This document shows, piece after piece, positions 1-11,356 of a stretch of DNA of 64,000 nt. The notes beneath the pieces are model-generated. The model had not been told where the DNA came from, ran no database searches, and saw only the letters and a list, made by a program, of their open reading frames with translations. Numbering within the stretch: the stretch's first letter is position 1; each line of letters starts with the position of its first letter. The translations under genes and the position numbers were made by a program. This stretch comes from Doryteuthis pealeii (Eukaryota; Mollusca; Cephalopoda; Myopsida; Loliginidae), in NCBI GenBank assembly GCA_023376005.1, contig CM042157.1, positions 65,777,036-65,841,035 of the forward strand, given 5' to 3'.

Positions 1-75
1 AACCAGTAAAGTCGTCGGGGTGGCCTAAAGTCGGTATAAGCCAATCAGCGAGGGAGTCTATACCGACTGAGCTAC
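1..75 (-). mobile_element. SINE-A fragment, internally deleted
   Basis: This reads as the reverse complement of a SINE-A 3' end (GGTGGCCTAAAGTCGGTAT) fused directly to a SINE-A tRNA head (TACCGACTGAGCTA), with the body missing. It abuts a plus-strand SINE-A head, so the two heads form a near-perfect palindrome at 61-95. Confidence 0.75.
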
Positions 76-77
76 CC

Positions 78-326
78 GGGTTAGCTCAGTCGGTAGAGCG
101 TTCGGCTAGAAACCACAAGGTTCCTAGTTCGATACCGACCCTCGACAACTCAGCGTAGGAGTAGCACAGGGATCTGTGTGGTAAAGTAAAGAGCTGGTGG
201 TAGGTGTGACGCTCCGCCTCAGACGTAAAAACAATCTCCTTGGTCTAGCGCTAGTGAAAAAGGGATAGACTCCTTTGCTGATTGGTTGATACCGACTTTA
301 GGCCACCCCGACGACTGTTTACTTTT
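78..326 (+). mobile_element. SINE-A, full length (tRNA-derived)
   Basis: The head is tRNA-like: TTAGCTCAGTCGGTAGAGCG (A box) and GGTTCCTAGTTCGATACCGA (B box). The body has CTCAGACG..AAAACAATCTCCTTGGTCTAGCGCTAGTGAAAA, and the 3' end is GGCCACCCCGACGACT followed by a T-rich tail. Other copies occur at 3838, 4068, 5308, 20237, 33165, 33405 and 33552. Confidence 0.85.
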
Positions 327-330
327 TTAT

Positions 331-987
331 TTACTAACCAATCAGTAACTAAGATTTGGAATATCTATTATATAGGAAGTGATGTAAGGGAGATAAATGC
401 GTCAAAATCAATCAAAATGGTCTTGATTTTTGTGTGTAAATAAGTAAAAATCTCTGGTGGACCATACAGTATGATTTTATTGCGTATATCACCGATCAAG
501 GTCATCAGAGGAGATAATTTTCTTAATACGTTTGATGATCTGTATACGAAAATAAAATCGTTAGTAATAATTTGTTTTGATATATTAAAAAAATCTTGGA
601 AAATATGTTGCGCAAAATTGCGCATTTTTAAACTTACATTTTTTAAATAGATTAAATAAAGCTTTATCTATGGTGAAAATAATGACTTCGACATGCCACA
701 TTCCAGACGTTTAAAATTTACTATTAAATTTTGAAGGAGAGAAAATACTTTTTTGTGTCAATTCAAATAAAAATATTGTTTCTTTGTTTAATGGCATATC
801 AACTTTCGTGAGTTATCTAATGCCCAAGTTATCCTTGTAGAAGACTAGGAGTGGTACTATTTAATCTATAGCTGGGAGGATGGGGATGTTCCTACCTGTC
901 ATGAGGGTATTAGTCAGCACATGACAACTACAAAAATATATATAGAATAATGATGGGACACATTTTAAATGCTATTTTCTCAGATTA
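331..987. other. AT-rich, nothing recognised
   Basis: There are no coding motifs and no repeat shared with other parts of the window. The short minus-strand open frame at 368-625 shows no recognisable motif. Confidence 0.4.
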
Positions 988-1212
988 TAAAAACGGGCCA
1001 GAGTGGACCAGGGAGCTATGGTATGGAAGGGATGCTCCACATTCCGCAAACCTCCATAACTGGAACCTCACCATCAGATAGAGTTTAACGTCATTCCCAG
1101 GACACGAAGACCCCTCAGCCACCGCCTTCTAGCACGTATATGATAAAATGGGTTGGGGCTTGCCATAAGGGCAATAGTCTTGGGACAATCATATAGGTGC
1201 TAGGGCTTGACA
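988..1212 (-). mobile_element. SINE-C, 3'-truncated
   Basis: The reverse complement of the SINE-C body: CAGAGTGGACCAGGGAGC, CTCACCATCAGATAGAGTTT, CAGCCACCGCCTTCTAGCAC, and the head end TCATATAGGTGCTAGGGCTT. The 3' domain is absent. Confidence 0.8.
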
Positions 1213-1424
1213 TCAGATGATAGGACTGTAGCTAGTTTATATTGGAACTTGGTGAGTAGAGGCGTGACTAAATGTCCCCCACCCCAGCACCAAAATGCTG
1301 GTAAATGAGGATTAGTGGATCCCCACCATTCCCAAGGGTATTAGTCCCCTTTACCAAAATGAATTGCATCGTTAAAAAATATTATGAAATGCAAACGAAT
1401 TAATCTATGTATTAATACTCGTGT
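1213..1424. other. Unassigned spacer with one possible SINE trace
   Basis: The stretch CCCCACCATTCCCAAGGGTATTAG near 1322-1345 resembles the reverse complement of the GCTAATACCCTTGGGAA block of SINE-B. Nothing else is recognised. Confidence 0.3.
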
Positions 1425-1925
1425 TCATTAAAAGTACCACCGTTATAATCTTGCAACACCCTCTAGTTAAAAATGAGACCGTCCAAATCGTCTACTGAAA
1501 TGCAAAATGTAAATCCTGATTATCTGGTGTTGCTTATCAGCCGAATTCTTATTTGTTATGTGTGTCTTCACCTAAGCTAAATAATAGACCATTGCGTTTT
1601 TATTATAAAGAGAAAAGAGGAAGAAAAAAGACATGCTACACAGAAAAAATATAATAATGAATCAATAATGGGTGAAGGGGAACGATAGAGAGAGGAGTGG
1701 TGTGCGCATGGAAGAGATAACGCTAATCTGTTTCAATTGAACATAATGAAAAGATGAAAAGAAAGAAAGAAAGAAAGAAAAAGGGAATGAGAGAGAATTA
1801 AATCAAGATTATTATACTTTTTACATATTGAACTATTAGCAATAGCTCCTAAGCAAACTCGTCTAAGTAATAATTGAATTATCATACAGTGGTATATCCA
1901 CAGGTACTGCTAGTTATATATTTTC
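1425..1925 (-). repeat. R1 dispersed repeat, inverted copy
   Basis: This is an inverted copy of the sequence found twice in tandem at 6960-7900. Shared blocks include GACCGTCCAAATCGTC, ACATGCTACACAGAAAAAAT, GCTAATCTGTTTCAATTGAA, a GAAA-rich tract and TAGCAATAGCTCC. It has no open frame and no clear terminal repeats; it may be part of an LTR or an uncatalogued element. Confidence 0.7.
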
Positions 1926-2169
1926 TCATTTTATTTATTTGTTTATTGTCTAAATTCATCATGAATTACATAAGTAAACATAAATATGTATACTTACGTA
2001 TATGTAAGTTACGGTTACGTAATACTAAAGTTATATTATGTAACTTTTTTTAAATAAGTTACATAACTATTAGAGCAAAAGCCTCCCTGCCGGTGGGTCT
2101 TTGACTACACTGACACTAACTCCTGAAAAAAGGTTAAGACCCCTAACCCCCCACCCCAAAAAAAGAAGT

Positions 2170-2310
2170 GGTCCTGAATATGAAACTAAGCTGCATCTGA
2201 TGAGCCTTAAATTATGGAGATCTGGTGATTATGAAGTACCCCTTCATTATCATTATTCCCAGGTCCACCATGACCATCAATGGAATAAATAGATCTGTTT
2301 AAAAAAATAT
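2170..2310 (+). mobile_element. Decayed SINE-C body
   Basis: ACTAAGCTGCATCTGATGAG, CCCCTTCATTATCATTATTC, CCAGGTCCACCATGACC and GGAATAAATAGA correspond block by block to the SINE-C body (CTATCTGATGGTGAG, CCCCTTCATCACCATT, CCAGGTCCACTCTGACC, GGGTTAAATAGA). It is much diverged and is probably the oldest copy here. Confidence 0.55.
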
Positions 2311-2356
2311 TTGTATTCAATAGGAATAACTAAATTATATAACTAAATTATTTGTA

Positions 2357-2996
2357 CTAGCAAATATATGCATCCTCCGGGTGCAAGTATTAAAGTTTTA
2401 ATATAATAAAATATCATATTAAATTAGAAAGGCTAATGAAACTGAATAAGAATGCAGATAAAAAGATTTGGAACAGAGGGGGTATGATTAAAAAATAGAA
2501 GAACTTTGAAATTAACTCTTCCATCATTTTCCATTACTCCCGTCTTTCATTGGTAAATTTTCCTAATTTAACTATTTAGTTTAAATAGGAAGTAAAGAAT
2601 AATATTACAGTTATTTCATCTTGTTAATGGATTTTTTAAAGATTTATTGAAGAGATTTTTGGTCATATTCATCAAGATAAAACCAAACAATTAGAAATTA
2701 ATAATACTAAGCACATATTTATTAAAATCAAATTTTTAAGATCAATATGCAAATTAGCCTTCCCATTCACACTGTAAACCGCTATTTTGTTGTATATATA
2801 AATACAACTGCATGTCATTTGCATGTAGATATGGTCAACAGTCTTAATGATGTAAATCAATTTTGTTAATAATTGAGGTTTAAATAAAAATAAAATTATG
2901 GAGAATGAGATGTAAATAACAAAGGGAATTGTGACTTGTATAGTAATATAGTTTCGGTTACAGACAGACAAACCCACAATCTCCATTATAATAAGA
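2357..2996 (-). mobile_element. Non-autonomous Helitron, copy 1
   Basis: On the minus strand it starts TCTTATTATAATGGAGATTG right after an A, and ends in the hairpin GCACCCGGAGGATGC, 12-13 bp before a terminal CTAG followed by T. TC at the 5' end, a 3' hairpin, CTRR and insertion between A and T are the Helitron hallmarks. It shares both ends and most of its body with the copy at 31151. A 104-codon open frame (2986 to 2672, minus) starts MEIVGLSVCNRNYI within the element. It encodes no Rep/helicase, so it depends on an autonomous partner. Confidence 0.8.
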
Positions 2997-3315
2997 TTAA
3001 GAATAATTACTTGAAGCTACAATTGTTTCCTAAGAATTATTATTAGTTACTTGAAACCATATAACAGGATGTAAACAAATGACTATTATTAGATAGAAAT
3101 GATACTTGAAACCATATAATTATTATTATTTCATTCCTTGTTCATTTTTCACGCCAGCATAAGCTGATGGACTTTCACTGGAGTCTGAGTGACAACAAGT
3201 CTCCTCAAGTCTCCAGGACACGTCTGAGTATTCTAGTTGATTTCAACAATGCTTTTGTCTGAATGGTCTCAATTCTACCTCTGATTTCCAGTTCCTCTAG
3301 TCTGTTTTGGAGACT

Positions 3316-3361
<46 letters not shown>

Positions 3362-3479
3362 CTGAATTTGTTGTAAATTAAATCAAAGTAACTACAGAGG
3401 TATATTTATAACAAAAAATTTGTTTGTTTTTTGTTTTTTTCCGTCAAACCAGAAAATCTGTGTTGTACTTACATCTGTA

Positions 3480-3517
<38 letters not shown>

Positions 3518-3633
3518 GTTTTTCACACCTGCCGTAGCTGTTGGTTCACTGGAGGCTGAGTGACAGCAAGTCTCCTCAGGTCACCGGGACTCTTTTGAGT
3601 ATTCTAGCCGATCCCAACAGTGCTGTAGTTTGG

Positions 3634-3680
<47 letters not shown>

Positions 3681-3837
3681 AGAATACTTATAACTAAACA
3701 ACTACGAAAAAATTAATTGAATTAGATAGTAATACTTTATATATAACTTTGAATTATTTGTATTAAGTATAGTTACTTAAAGCCATGTAACTGTTTACTA
3801 AGGATTATTATTAGTTACTTGAAACTATATAAAGTAA
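2997..3837. repeat. (ATT)n microsatellites with two copies of a ~150-bp repeat
   Basis: Three pure (ATT)n runs lie at about 3319-3361, 3479-3517 and 3634-3677. Two related inserts, about 3145-3290 and 3518-3635, share CACTGGAG.CTGAGTGACA.CAAGTCTCCTCA and TGAGTATTCTAG, and each is flanked by ATT repeats. They look like old SINE-like fragments with an ATT tail. Confidence 0.6.
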
Positions 3838-4055
3838 GTAAAGTCATCGGGGTGGCCTAAAGTCGGTATCAACCCGACAGCGAGGGAGTATATCCCCTTT
3901 TCACTAGCGCTAGACCAAGGAGATTGTGTGTCTGAGGCAAAGCGCCACACCCACCTACCATCAACTCCTCACTTTACCGCACAGATTCCTGCGCTGAGTT
4001 GGCGAGGGTCGGTATCGAACCAGGAACCTTGTGGTTCCTAGGTTGTTTTTTTCCC
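3838..4055 (-). mobile_element. SINE-A, head truncated
   Basis: A minus-strand copy: 3' end GTCATCGGGGTGGCCTAAAG, body TAGCGCTAGACCAAGGAGAT, and B-box region GGTATCGAACCAGGAACCTT. It stops before the A box, where a second copy begins. Confidence 0.85.
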
Positions 4056-4067
4056 TTGTTTTTTAGC

Positions 4068-4218
4068 GTCTGGGGTGGGGCGCCACACCTACCATCAGCT
4101 CCTCACTTTACCGCACAGATCCCTGTGCTACTCATACGCTGAGTTGGCGAGGGCCGATATCGAACCAGGTACTTTGATGTTCCCAGTCGAACACTCTACC
4201 GACTGAGCTAAAGCAGCC
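4068..4218 (-). mobile_element. SINE-A, 3'-truncated, tandem to the previous copy
   Basis: Minus-strand body and tRNA head (CACTCTACCGACTGAGCTAA at its outer end). It lies in the same orientation as the neighbouring copy and joins it through a T-rich linker, as if one SINE inserted next to the tail of the other. Confidence 0.8.
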
Positions 4219-4329
4219 CTATTGAAACTATATACATATCAATAAATTAATATTATTAATTAGAAATAATTACTTGAAACCATTTGATTATTATTACTAG
4301 ATAGGAATACTTGATATAGAACTGCGAAA

Positions 4330-4500
4330 ATCACTTAAGGGTATTTGCCTGCTCATCCCACTTATGAGGGCTGGACACAAGGTCTCGTTTTTACGAGGGC
4401 GCATAAAAATTGCGTCGATCTGGGGGGATGGCCCCCTTGGATCGACGCTATTAATTGTACTTTACCGGTCCAGCGGCCGAAGCACACTGGACCCCCAGCC
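4330..4500. other. GC-rich cluster of three hairpins
   Basis: In otherwise AT-rich DNA this stretch holds consecutive hairpins: CTCGTTTTTACGAG near 4383, a strong one at 4412-4449 (GCGTCGATC pairing with GGATCGACGC, with GGGGGG opposite CCCCC), and GGTCCAG pairing with CTGGACC near 4470-4492. I do not recognise it as a known RNA gene; it could be the core of a mobile element. Confidence 0.4.
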
Positions 4501-4579
4501 GAGGCCGGGTGGATTAGGTAAGAATTAGAGCATAGTAACTGGAACGGATACTACACTTTGATCCCCCCCCCTATGCCAG

Positions 4580-4715
4580 GAGCGAGTCCCTGTGGTGTAG
4601 TGCCTAATGTGCTGGATTATGACATCGTAGTAAGCGAGTTCGAAGCCCAGTTGCTGCTCTATTACGTTCACTTTCGGATTAATATGCTTGGGAAAAGTAC
4701 AACCCCCCCTTCTAT
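4580..4715 (+). mobile_element. SINE-D copy (tRNA-derived)
   Basis: The head GTGGTGTAGTGCCTAATGTG (A-box-like) and GCGAGTTCGAAGCCCAG (B-box-like) is followed by CTATTACGTTCACTTTCGGA and GGGAAAAGTAC. It is the same family as the 136-bp satellite at 50970-56245. Confidence 0.75.
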
Positions 4716-4896
4716 CTCGCTATGACGTACAGATTAGGGCGAAAAGGGTGTTGACTCCGGCAATCCAGGTTAGAGGGGAATTTAAGCAAATGGATAAATA
4801 TAATCGTACCAAAAATTACCCAATTATTATGTTTTTTGCTTTTTTTTGTTTTTTTACATGAATTTCCATGAAGCCAATTTGGCAATTGCTGTGTAA

Positions 4897-5605
4897 TCTT
4901 ATTATAATGGAGATTGTCTGTCTGTCTGTCTGTAACCGAAACTACGTGACCACCAATGTCACACCTCACTTAGTTATTTAGATTATATTCTCAATGGTTA
5001 TTAAATAATCACTAGTTTAATCTTAATTGGCATCAATCTATTAATACAATATTTCTATTAGGGTCTAGCTGAGATAGATCATTAATGTTTTTAAAATTTT
5101 GCGATGTGTATTACATATCATTAAGAAATAAATGTTTACTTAGTATATGGTTTTAATAATTTGCGTACTTGTTTTAATAAAACTGTGTTTAATAAATGAT
5201 TACTTGATGTTATTGATTTCCAATATTATTGTTTTATTCTCAAACGTATTAAAAACAATCCTATGTATGATTTTGTATAGAAATCAATTAGAATAAAGTA
5301 AAAATACCTAGTTCGATACACGACCTCGCCAACTCAGCGTATGAGTAGCACAGGGGTCTGTGCGGTAAAGCAAGGAGCTGATGGTAGGTGTGGCGCTCCA
5401 CCTCAGACGCTAAAAATAATCTCCTTGGTCTAGCCCTAGTGAAAAGGGGATAGACTCCCTTGCTGCATGGCTGATACCGATATTAGGCCGCCCCGACGAC
5501 TTTACTTTTTTTTACTTATAGTTGTATTTAATTTTATAAGTCTTTCTAATTTAATATAGTATTTAATTGTATTAAAAACTTAAATACTAGTGCCCGGAGG
5601 TCGCG
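4897..5605 (+). mobile_element. Helitron, copy 3, interrupted by a SINE
   Basis: The 5' end TCTTATTATAATGGAGATTG after an A matches copies 1 and 2. The 3' part (CTTAAATACTAGTGCCCGGAGG) matches up to the hairpin but lacks a clear CTAG terminus. The small open frame begins MEIVCLSVCNRNYV and then stops after about 25 codons. A SINE-A has inserted at 5308-5515. Confidence 0.65.
5308..5515 (+). mobile_element. SINE-A, 5'-truncated, nested in a Helitron
   Basis: It begins inside the B box (CCTAGTTCGATACACGACCT), with body and 3' end GCCGCCCCGACGACTTTACT. It sits inside Helitron copy 3 and so is younger than it. Confidence 0.8.
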
Positions 5606-5817
5606 ATTCTTTTTTAGGGTGGGGGCGGAGTTTGAATAAAAAAAATTATTTCATAAATTTCTATCGTTTTTCTATTTTTTCAAATATTTTTCGGTGGGGG
5701 CGGATAAAATTAAGGTGTTGGTCCAGGGCATCAAAAAACACTGCATGCCACTACCCCCCCCCCAAAGCTATTGTTTAAATAGTACCACTACTGAACTTCT
5801 ACAGGGGGGGGGGGCTT

Positions 5818-5870
5818 TGCCATTAAATAACCCATGAAGGTTGATATGCCCTTAAACAAAGAAACAAAAC
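5818..5870 (+). repeat. Orphan SINE 3' domain
   Basis: CCATTAAATAACCCATGAAGG followed by TTGATATGCCCTTAAACAAA matches the 3' tail shared by SINE-C and SINE-D. No head or body precedes it; upstream are runs of C and G (5752-5761, 5805-5814). Confidence 0.7.
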
Positions 5871-5954
5871 CAAAAAGCGCTTAAGAAACAACAACACAAA
5901 AAATGTAGATATAAATGACTGCGATTCCTTAACCTCTTGACATAAACAACCCTA

Positions 5955-5956
<2 letters not shown>

Positions 5957-6035
<79 letters not shown>

Positions 6036-6115
6036 GATGTGGTTGGTCTGTATATTGCATAGGCGAGAAACTGTCAGTAACCAAGTGTTGACTCCATATC
6101 CACGATACCTTAACT

Positions 6116-6166
<51 letters not shown>

Positions 6167-6219
6167 GGAGGGATATAGAACATAACATAACATTTCGGTT
6201 TTTGCAACCTTCTTCAGGA

Positions 6220-6258
<39 letters not shown>
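5957..6258. repeat. Compound microsatellites (AT)n, (GA)n, (AT)n, (CA)n
   Basis: (AT)n at about 5957-5998, (GA)n at 5999-6032, a second (AT)n at 6119-6164 and (CA)n at 6222-6258. A hammerhead-like core lies between the second (AT)n and (CA)n. The two long open frames here are only repeat readings. Confidence 0.9.
6193..6217 (-). other. Hammerhead-ribozyme-like core, copy a
   Basis: The minus strand reads CTGAAGA, stem GGTT/AACC, then GAAA. This differs from the canonical CTGATGA by one base. It sits between an (AT)n and a (CA)n tract. Confidence 0.4.
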
Positions 6259-6260
<2 letters not shown>

Positions 6261-6959
6261 GTATATACCGTGTTAAATTCAATCAATTAATCGATCATTT
6301 AAAGCGAAAATATTTTTTAAGATATTTTTCTTACCTGTCGTTCAGTAATCAAACTCCAAGACTATTGTTGTCCGGAGAAGCTTCGAAAACAGATTCCACC
6401 GTCAAGTTCCACTGTGAATGTATTAATGAATAAAAAATGATTTCACTTGAATCGATCACGTTGTGTATTTTAAGGGAGTGGTGTGCAGCACGTTTTTGTT
6501 TTGTTTTGTTTTGTTTTTTTTTCACAACATATTCAGAATAAACATTACCGTTTATGCACCAATCATAAGTTGACGACGACGTGTATAAAAAAAAAAGTAG
6601 GTTGGGTAAACAGCGTAAAAAGAATTCAAGTTATGGATGAAGTGGGTGAAAAAAAAAAAAATAAGCAAAAGAAAAAGTCCGACTGAAAAGGTAACCGGCT
6701 TGGTCCCTGACTTTAAATACTTGTTTGGTAGGTGTCGTATATTCAATATGAGCAAAAATATATTGGAACTGTTGAAGCATGGTAAGATGAACATGCGAAT
6801 TGGAGCGTGTAGCTTTCGAAATTATCTTATCACGCGGTTTTCTTAAAAGAAAATCGCTGTCTTTTACTTGAAAGAAAATGTGCACACTTTCTGCTTTCCA
6901 GAAACAATATCTATAACCGTATCGCTCTATAAGCTTTTCTCTTCCAACCTCCCTTGGGT
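6261..6959. other. AT-rich spacer, nothing recognised
   Basis: Short homopolymer and GTTTT-type runs. Open frames at 6483-6846 and 6552-7026 overlap on both strands and show no family motifs. Confidence 0.4.
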
Positions 6960-7900
<941 letters not shown>

Positions 7901-8030
7901 ACGATCGGAAGATTAAGGAACAAGAGTACTAATATATAGATGCGCGTAGATGGAATCGTATCTGCACGAGAGTCATGACCGGTACTAGGGTCTCATCACC
8001 AATCCCCGAATCTATCATACTTGTGCAATA

Positions 8031-8529
8031 GGGTAGGTCGATTTTTCACTTTTTTAAAATATCAAATTACATGAAACACAGAAAGTTGTGTATTGGTCTA
8101 TTAAGTTCTGATACCAAAAATTAGATCTTGAACTTTTACCATTTTTTGAGGAAATAGCATCAAATATCGTAGACAAAAAATGCACTGAAAAATATTCGGT
8201 TTTGCAATAATGGGGGGGGGGGGCATATTTTTGATTTAAACTTTAATTATAATTTTGTCATTTAATTTCATTTTGATAAGATAAAATGGCAGCATTCTCT
8301 GATTTAAATACTAAGATCGTTAGATTTTCTTATCAGTTTTTTTGGCCAAATTTTACAAAACCGAGGATTTTTCAGTGCATTTTTGTCTACGGTATTTAAA
8401 GCCATTTTCTCAAACATTGGTACAAGTTCACGATTCAAGTTTTGGTATCATTACTAAATAGACCAATAGGCAACTTTCAGTGTTTCATGTAATTTGATCT
8501 TCTATAAAAAATGAAAAATCGACCTACCC
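8031..8529. mobile_element. Foldback MITE with ~180-bp inverted repeats
   Basis: The left arm (from GGGTAGGTCGATTTTTCA, about 8031-8215) and right arm (to TGAAAAATCGACCTACCC, about 8345-8529) are near-complementary along their length, for example CACTGAAAAATATTCGGTTT against AAACCGAGGATTTTTCAGTG. TA flanks both sides (8029-8030 and 8530-8531), the Tc1/mariner target. There is no coding sequence; a poly(G) run at 8211-8223 lies in the loop. Left-arm relatives sit at 36725 and 44765. Confidence 0.8.
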
Positions 8530-8531
8530 TA

Positions 8532-9493
8532 ATGTACAATAATATATTATACAATTCTATTTCCATATAGGAACAATTCAGCTAGAAAATTCAAAAGAAA
8601 TACAATGTATCTAGATATAGAAAAAAGATATACCATGATAGAAGCTCAACCTTGGCATTTTTGTCTAAACTTGGACTTTCTCCACCAAACAAGAGGAAAT
8701 ACATAAAAAAAGATCTAGGAGAAAGCTCCAACCACATCAGTCCTATATTGTGACATCAAACTGACAAAGTCTGGTGGTATCGTGAGATACTGCTGGGGCG
8801 CTCTGGGCTAGTGGTAATGATGCTTCAGTCCCGAAACCATGCCTGAACCCAGAGTCATCATCTGATGAAGGCTTTATAATACAATGGGTGCAAGAATGTG
8901 TATGTGCATATAAATGCACACTTAGTATATAGTTAAATAATAGTTAGTTAAATCGAATTAAAAAGGTAGTAAGTCAAACCACATATATGTATAAATATGT
9001 GTGTGTGTTCTAGTGTAGATAATGTGTGACTATACATATGTATAGATAGATAGATACATATGTGCGCATGTATACATACATGTGTGTGTATGCATATATT
9101 GTATGTGTAAGTAGGCGTAAAGTATGTGAATGGTCGGTCAAACAAAGAACCCTTTCAAATCCCGCAGGGTTGATAAGATCTCGGAGGATGAGATTTCATA
9201 CGAGAGTGAGATGAGATTTGGGGATTTCTGGGAAATTCAAAAAGTTTAGTTAGTTAGTCCCTGGGAGCCGAAGAGTGCACATGAGCCCTGAACACTGAGG
9301 AAGTTAGGATGTGAGATGCCCACTAGAAGCTAGCCCTAGCAGAGGTCTACAAAGAAAGGGGGAACCCTCCCCCATCTCGACAACCAGGGGAGATAGCAGC
9401 AGATGAATACGTATTATATATCTCCCTGCCTTTTCTGAAGTTCACCTGACATTGTCTTGTCTTCATTTCTCTTGTTGTTGTTTTGTTTCCCTT
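8532..9493. other. Unassigned, partly TA/TG-rich
   Basis: 8880-9150 is a degenerate alternating purine-pyrimidine stretch (ATGTGTGTGT, ATACATACAT). A duplicated GAGATGAGATTTGGG motif occurs near 9190-9225. Nothing else is recognised. Confidence 0.35.
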
Positions 9494-9738
9494 ATGACAC
9501 ATGGGTGCGTTCCCAGACACGGCGTTGGGGTTTTGTCAGACGATCAATACGGCCAGTGACAGAATTGACAGAGACGATCCGGACAGACTGCTATTGACCA
9601 TCAATATTCTCTTCGGACGTCCTGTATGTAACGATCCTGAGTATCGATCTGGGAGACTGCTATTGGTAGTGATCAATATTCTCCCAGACGATTTGGACGA
9701 GAACAATGGTGAGATGTTGACGACGCGACCCCATGTGT
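9494..9738. mobile_element. Small inverted-repeat element, ~245 bp
   Basis: ATGACACATGGGTGCG at the left pairs with CGACCCCATGTGTCAT at the right. Inside, two related blocks (GACTGCTATTG..ATCAATATTCTC at about 9587 and 9655) repeat, and CTGGGAGA/TCTCCCAG forms an internal hairpin. The superfamily is unknown. Confidence 0.45.
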
Positions 9739-9934
9739 CATAGCTTTGTTGGCTGCAATGTTACTGTGTAAATAGCAGTCATTGTATGAAGATTATATTT
9801 TTAGATCTTTCCATCTGTGAGATATAAGATTTTAGTGGTATTCTTTAGGGCTGTTTTAACGTAAGGTGTGTAGACGGACAGGGATAAGTTTAAACAGAGA
9901 TGACAGGGGTGAGGGAGAAGAGGTTACCTTAGAA

Positions 9935-10405
9935 CAGTGGTTCCCAACGATTTTAGTACCATGCCCCACATTTTTATCATAAATTTCTTCATGTCGCCCA
10001 CCCGTTAATTGTTTAGTATGATATAAGGATATCAGTTTTGAAGAAGTATAACATAAAAATTGTATCTTTCAAATAAAACTAAAGGGTTTAACTTCAAATT
10101 TGATCAAATAAAATCCATTTTATATTGTGCATAATTGCGGGTGGGGCAACAGACGAACTGCAAAGTTAAACAAGTCAGAAACCACGCATATAGCTGGTGC
10201 CAGATGCACGATGACATTAGTGGGTGAACATTTAACTAGATTGCACAAGTTGTTGTGCTCAGCTAGGTTGTAATTACAATTTTACCCTATGAATTTATAA
10301 TTTTTACCCATATAGGGTAAAACAAAAAAAAAATGTTAATATTACTATATTTTTCATATTGCTTCCCCCGCCAGTGGGGTGTAGGCCCCACGCTGGGAAT
10401 CACTG
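9935..10405. mobile_element. Non-autonomous hAT element with 8-bp target duplication
   Basis: Terminal inverted repeats CAGTGGTTCCCAACG (left) and, reversed, CAGTGATTCCCAGCG (right) are of hAT type. The 8-bp CCTTAGAA is repeated perfectly at 9927-9934 and 10406-10413. At 471 bp with no transposase, it is a MITE-like passenger. Confidence 0.92.
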
Positions 10406-10463
10406 CCTTAGAAGAAGGCAGAACATGTCCTTTATGATTTCTTTAGCTATATCTATACATATA

Positions 10464-11356
10464 CAGGGTGTTCGGGAGAAATTTGACAGTTTCATAAGGA
10501 AAAAGAAAAAGTGCTTGGTAACTACAAAATTTAATGGATTCTAAAGATATTCAACGGGCACGGAAAGTACACTACTGTCAACGAGTTTTACTCAAAATGA
10601 CCGCCATTAGCGTCGATCACAGCCTCAATCCTGCTCCGGAACATGGAGCAAGTTGATGTTACAGGTTCACTGGGAAGAGTCTCAAAAACTGCCTTATTTC
10701 TGTCGATTAACTTGGCTTTTGTAGTACTGACACGGCGATTGGTATCTTTCTCAACAACGCCCCATACATAATAACCCATGGGGTTAAAATCTGGGAAGTT
10801 CGGAGGCCAAACATTGGGATTGATGTGGTCGTAAATATTCGCTGACAACCATTTTTGACTTTTCCCAGAGGTGTGGCAGGGGTCGAATCCTGCTGCCATA
10901 CATATGGCCTACCATTGGCTACCCTTGTTATTCAGGGCTTAACTACAGTGTTTAGCAACTCTACGTAGGAATCTGAGGGTCCTCCAATATTTTCTTCTGC
11001 AGATTTTCGAGAAATTCTGCTGTACGAACGCAATCAGATCGTCTGTTATGTTGTTTTCTTCTAGCCACAGCCTCGTAGTCTCCATTGCAATACTCCAGTT
11101 CATGCCTGATTGTTTTTACAGTGTTCATGGAGCATTGGGCAGCAACCTTATTTTGATGGCCAATGCAGATCATCATGATACAAGTTATTCTCTTCCATGA
11201 TTCAGGTGGGTTCCAGTCATCCATTCTATCTGTCATCACGTGTATGAATAAAGAAGGGTCCAAGCTTTTAAATGATGCGTAGTGTGCCTCAATACCTCCA
11301 ACATACGGAGAAAAATAACCAAATATAAACATGTCAAATTTATTCTGAACACCCTG
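10464..11356 (-). mobile_element. Internally deleted, inactive mariner-like element
   Basis: TIRs CAGGGTGTTCGGGAGAAATT and, reversed, CAGGGTGTTCAGAATAAATT are flanked by TA. On the minus strand, a DNA-binding half (about 11240-10961) reads DDWNPPESWKRITCI and KVAAQCSMNTVKTIRHELEY. After a junction near 10900-10960, the C-terminal half (10899-10588) reads KSQKWLSANIYDHINPNVW and WPPNFPDFNPMGYYVWGVVE. The middle of the catalytic domain, including the first Asp, is missing. The second-Asp block QQDS is cut by a frameshift near 10885, and the last catalytic Asp (normally NPxDYYVWG) is Gly. It is 893 bp, short for a family usually near 1.2-1.3 kb, and is a dead copy. Confidence 0.88.

Noticed and set aside
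79..150. tRNA genes at the SINE-A heads (also 20237, 33165)
   Set aside because: A and B boxes are present but each is followed by the same SINE body and tail; they are SINE promoters, not isolated tRNA genes.
5952..6276. Open frames over (AT)n, (GA)n and (CA)n, and similar ones at 7062, 23344, 27046, 29013, 36079, 44159
   Set aside because: Dipeptide repeats such as (IY)n, (RE)n, (LS)n and (TH)n from microsatellites.
9501..9743. 80-codon frame with DDPDRLLLTINILFGRP and a second similar block
   Set aside because: The repeated peptide follows an internal DNA duplication inside a small inverted-repeat element, and no family motif is visible.
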